DNA from: Alphaproteobacteria bacterium
GTDB taxonomy: Bacteria > Pseudomonadota > Alphaproteobacteria > RF32 > CAG-239
Direction: 5' to 3'
Length of the DNA: 43,933 nucleotides
NCBI GenBank assembly: GCA_017471705.1
Contig: JAFUSH010000034.1
Location: 1 to 43,933, forward strand
Every line of letters begins with the position of its first letter. The stretch's first letter is position 1. The translations under genes and the position numbers were made by a program. Shown here in pieces: positions 42,296 through 43,933 of the stretch. The notes under the pieces were generated by a model. It was given only the letters and a program-made list of their open reading frames with translations, was not told the DNA's origin and searched no databases.

Positions 42296-43032
42296 TGCTT
42301 TATGTCATATCCCAATCGTTCCAACCGACTGTCCAAATAATTTCTTAAATGGCGGTAGTTAGTTGAACCGTAAATAATTTCGTTACCGTCGGCACCGACT
42401 ATATAAAAGGCAGGAGTTCCCTGTACCTTTAATCTATCTATGGCTTCCTGTCTGTCAGCAACAATTTCTTGAGCCAGTTTTTTATCTTTTACGCAGGCTG
42501 TAGCTTCGTCATAACTCAGACCGTGTTCGGCGGCATAGCGGAACAGATGTTCTTCGTCGGTGTCCATCCACCAAGAACGTTGAGCCGAAAACATTGCTTC
42601 AATGAAAGGAAGGTAATTTTCGTACACCATACATTTAGACAGCATAGCCGCTTTCATCGAATTTTTATCAAGCGGGAAATTAACAAAAATAATCCGCAGC
42701 AATCCCTTATTTATATAATCTTCCATTAGTTCAGGAATCACATCCAAGTGAAAATCTGCGCAATGCGGACACCCTAAAGAGGAATACTCAAACATAGTCA
42801 GCGGCGCGCTTGCGGAACCGTACGAATATTTCTGCGAGGTGTTGATGACAATGTTGCGAGGCAGAACGGTGGCAATACCATTTTTCTCGGCAGCAATAGC
42901 TTCTTGTTTGCGAAGCTCTATTTTGCCGTCTTCATACACAAATCCTTTGTAATTAAAATAAATTGCGGCAGAAAAACAAAACACCACAATCAATGACAGA
43001 ACATTGCTTACTTTTTTAATAAAACTATCCAA
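42292..43032 (-). CDS. DsbA-family thiol:disulfide oxidoreductase
   Basis: The 246-residue protein has an N-terminal membrane anchor or uncleaved signal (VLSLIVVFCFSAAIYF, about 11-26). A DsbA-type thioredoxin domain follows: active site CPHC at residues 88-91 (GCPHCADFH), an inserted helical segment, and the cis-proline loop VQGTPAFYIV near the C-terminus. It should introduce or isomerise disulfides in the periplasm, which would suit the Cys-rich protein at the window's left end. Such DsbA-like genes often sit next to DUF721 in alphaproteobacteria, as here (4-nt gap). It overlaps atpI by 4 nt. Confidence 0.9.
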   Translation of the reverse strand: MDSFIKKVSNVLSLIVVFCFSAAIYFNYKGFVYEDGKIELRKQEAIAAEKNGIATVLPRNIVINTSQKYSYGSASAPLTMFEYSSLGCPHCADFHLDVIPELMEDYINKGLLRIIFVNFPLDKNSMKAAMLSKCMVYENYLPFIEAMFSAQRSWWMDTDEEHLFRYAAEHGLSYDEATACVKDKKLAQEIVADRQEAIDRLKVQGTPAFYIVGADGNEIIYGSTNYRHLRNYLDSRLERLGYDIKQ

Positions 43033-43036
43033 AGCA

Positions 43037-43564
43037 CTACTCCTGATTACTCTTATCTGATAATACGTGTCTTCCTATATTTTCCAAAGTTTTTCGTAAT
43101 TCATTATCGTTAATATCTTTAGTTAATTCCGTAATATAAGATTCTTCGCTTTCGGATACAACCTTTTTTTTCACTTTATCAATGGGTTTTTTATTCAGTA
43201 AAAAATTATCGGGATTTGCTGACTGAATTATTTTCAGTGTGCTGATTGCCGGATATCCGTAAAATGAGTTGATTTTTTCAATTATTTGCCGTTGTTTTTG
43301 TTGAATTTCCAATGCGAAAGCACCGGATAAGACGGATATATTTAAACAACCGTCGATTCGCATATCTTTTTTGAAAATAATATTTTGCGGCAGACAATAG
43401 GCAGATAATTCCTTGCCGATTATTTCTTCCCAAGAATTTAACAATTCCAGAAAGAGCATACCGTTATTTCCTAAAAGTTGGCGCAAAAGCGGATTTACGG
43501 TTTTTGCTATATTGGTTAAATCAGTCAGCTTATGTTCGGAGCTTATATCAAGTTTCTTTGCCAT
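43037..43564 (-). CDS. DUF721 (DciA-like) protein
   Basis: DUF721 proteins include DciA, the replicative-helicase loading factor of bacteria without DnaC. The 175-residue protein has the usual domain (about residues 25-105: LLRQLLGNNGMLFLELLNSWEEIIG, CLPQNIIF, LNISVLSGAFALEIQQKQRQIIEKIN, YGYPAISTLKI). A Lys-rich linker and a C-terminal helix follow. I use the ATG at 43564 (MAKKLDIS), with GGAAAAG upstream; the frame could extend to 43597 but that lies inside the recombinase gene. It overlaps that gene by 17 nt. Whether it is a true DciA is likely but not proven from sequence. Confidence 0.8.
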   Translation of the reverse strand: MAKKLDISSEHKLTDLTNIAKTVNPLLRQLLGNNGMLFLELLNSWEEIIGKELSAYCLPQNIIFKKDMRIDGCLNISVLSGAFALEIQQKQRQIIEKINSFYGYPAISTLKIIQSANPDNFLLNKKPIDKVKKKVVSESEESYITELTKDINDNELRKTLENIGRHVLSDKSNQE

Positions 43565-43933
43565 TTTCTTTTCCCTTATTAACAAACTCTGAAACATTTG
43601 CCAGCGGATGTTGTTGATTTACGCTGTTTATTAACTTTTGATTGCTGATGTGAGTGTAAATTTCGGTTGTGGTAATATTTTCGTGCCCGAGCATTTTTTG
43701 CACGGAACGCAAGCCGGCGTCATTATTAATCAGGTGGGTGGCAAAAGAATGACGCAGAACATGCGGAGATATTCGTGAAGGATATATTCCGCATTCGGCG
43801 GCCAATTTTTTCAAGTCTTTGTAAAAAGCATCACGGGTAAGGTGTCCGTCAATTGCATAAAGCGAAGGAAAAAGCCACGGCGACGAGGCATTTTTTTTAA
43901 TAAATTTTTCGCGCAAATCTTTATATTTTTCAA
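43548..43933 (-). CDS. Tyrosine recombinase, XerC/XerD type (N-terminal part outside window)
   Basis: The frame runs from the right edge to a TGA at 43548-43550, giving about 128 residues of the C-terminal catalytic domain. The tyrosine-recombinase motifs are complete for this part: HVLRHSFATHL (HxxR), LGHENITTTEIYTH (conserved LGH and the nucleophilic tyrosine). The segment GLRSVQKMLGH fits XerD or XerC, which resolve chromosome dimers at dif; XerD is slightly favoured. A C-terminal tail of about 25 residues after the tyrosine region is longer than usual. No dif-like site was found in the window. It overlaps DUF721 by 17 nt. Confidence 0.85.
   Translation of the reverse strand, partial: EKYKDLREKFIKKNASSPWLFPSLYAIDGHLTRDAFYKDLKKLAAECGIYPSRISPHVLRHSFATHLINNDAGLRSVQKMLGHENITTTEIYTHISNQKLINSVNQQHPLANVSEFVNKGKENGKET

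Noticed and set aside
1..43933. tRNA, rRNA, CRISPR arrays, insertion sequences, prophage genes and DnaA-box clusters
   Set aside because: Looked for by eye on both strands; none could be supported. The origin itself is probably near but not recognised in the window.

Overview
The window is about 44 kb of an AT-rich alphaproteobacterial chromosome. Evidence for the group: two b-type subunits in the F0 operon (atpI-atpB-atpE-atpF'-atpF, with no F1 genes attached), the mnmE/mnmG/rsmG/parA/parB cluster, rluD next to a clear RpoH, a DUF721 (DciA-like) gene next to a DsbA-like gene, and a Calvin-subtype class II aldolase. An uncultured, host- or gut-associated alphaproteobacterium is my guess. Gene density is high, with many 1-17 nt overlaps. 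No tRNA, rRNA, CRISPR array, insertion sequence or prophage was recognised.

Layout. 1-1335: the 3' end of a Cys/Gly/Ser-rich protein, a terminator, then about 0.6 kb of non-coding DNA with several palindromic GTCAT-type repeat units. 1336-3907: two unrecognised proteins, one with an HExxH metalloprotease motif. 4037-10804: an origin-type cluster of mnmE, mnmG, a PHP-family phosphoesterase, rsmG, parA and parB. Two perfect parS sites lie inside mnmG and rsmG, and a one-mismatch site lies inside mnmE. 10817-15453: a small Cys-rich protein resembling ferredoxin-thioredoxin reductase, dnaE and a membrane protein, closed by a long perfect terminator hairpin.

15515-22864 (minus strand): a five-gene block ending in a VirD4/TraG-type coupling ATPase. 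Its four companions are unrecognised, and two of them share a paralogous double-membrane-span module. No relaxase or VirB channel gene is visible. This is the best candidate here for an undescribed system, possibly a coupling-protein complex working with a secretion channel encoded elsewhere.

22960-30604: rluD, rpoH and a complete tripartite RND efflux operon. 30591-32703 (minus): a lipoprotein, a GST-like protein and a solute-binding-like protein. 32841-39771 (plus): a MinD-like ATPase lacking the signature lysine, a J-domain/membrane/SH3 protein, tgt, a LOG-family protein, an ABC exporter and class II fructose-bisphosphate aldolase. 39841-43933 (minus): reading in the direction of transcription, a Xer-type recombinase (cut by the window edge), a DciA-like protein, a DsbA-like protein, then the F0 ATP synthase genes.

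All family assignments come from reading motifs and lengths by eye; no database search was run.
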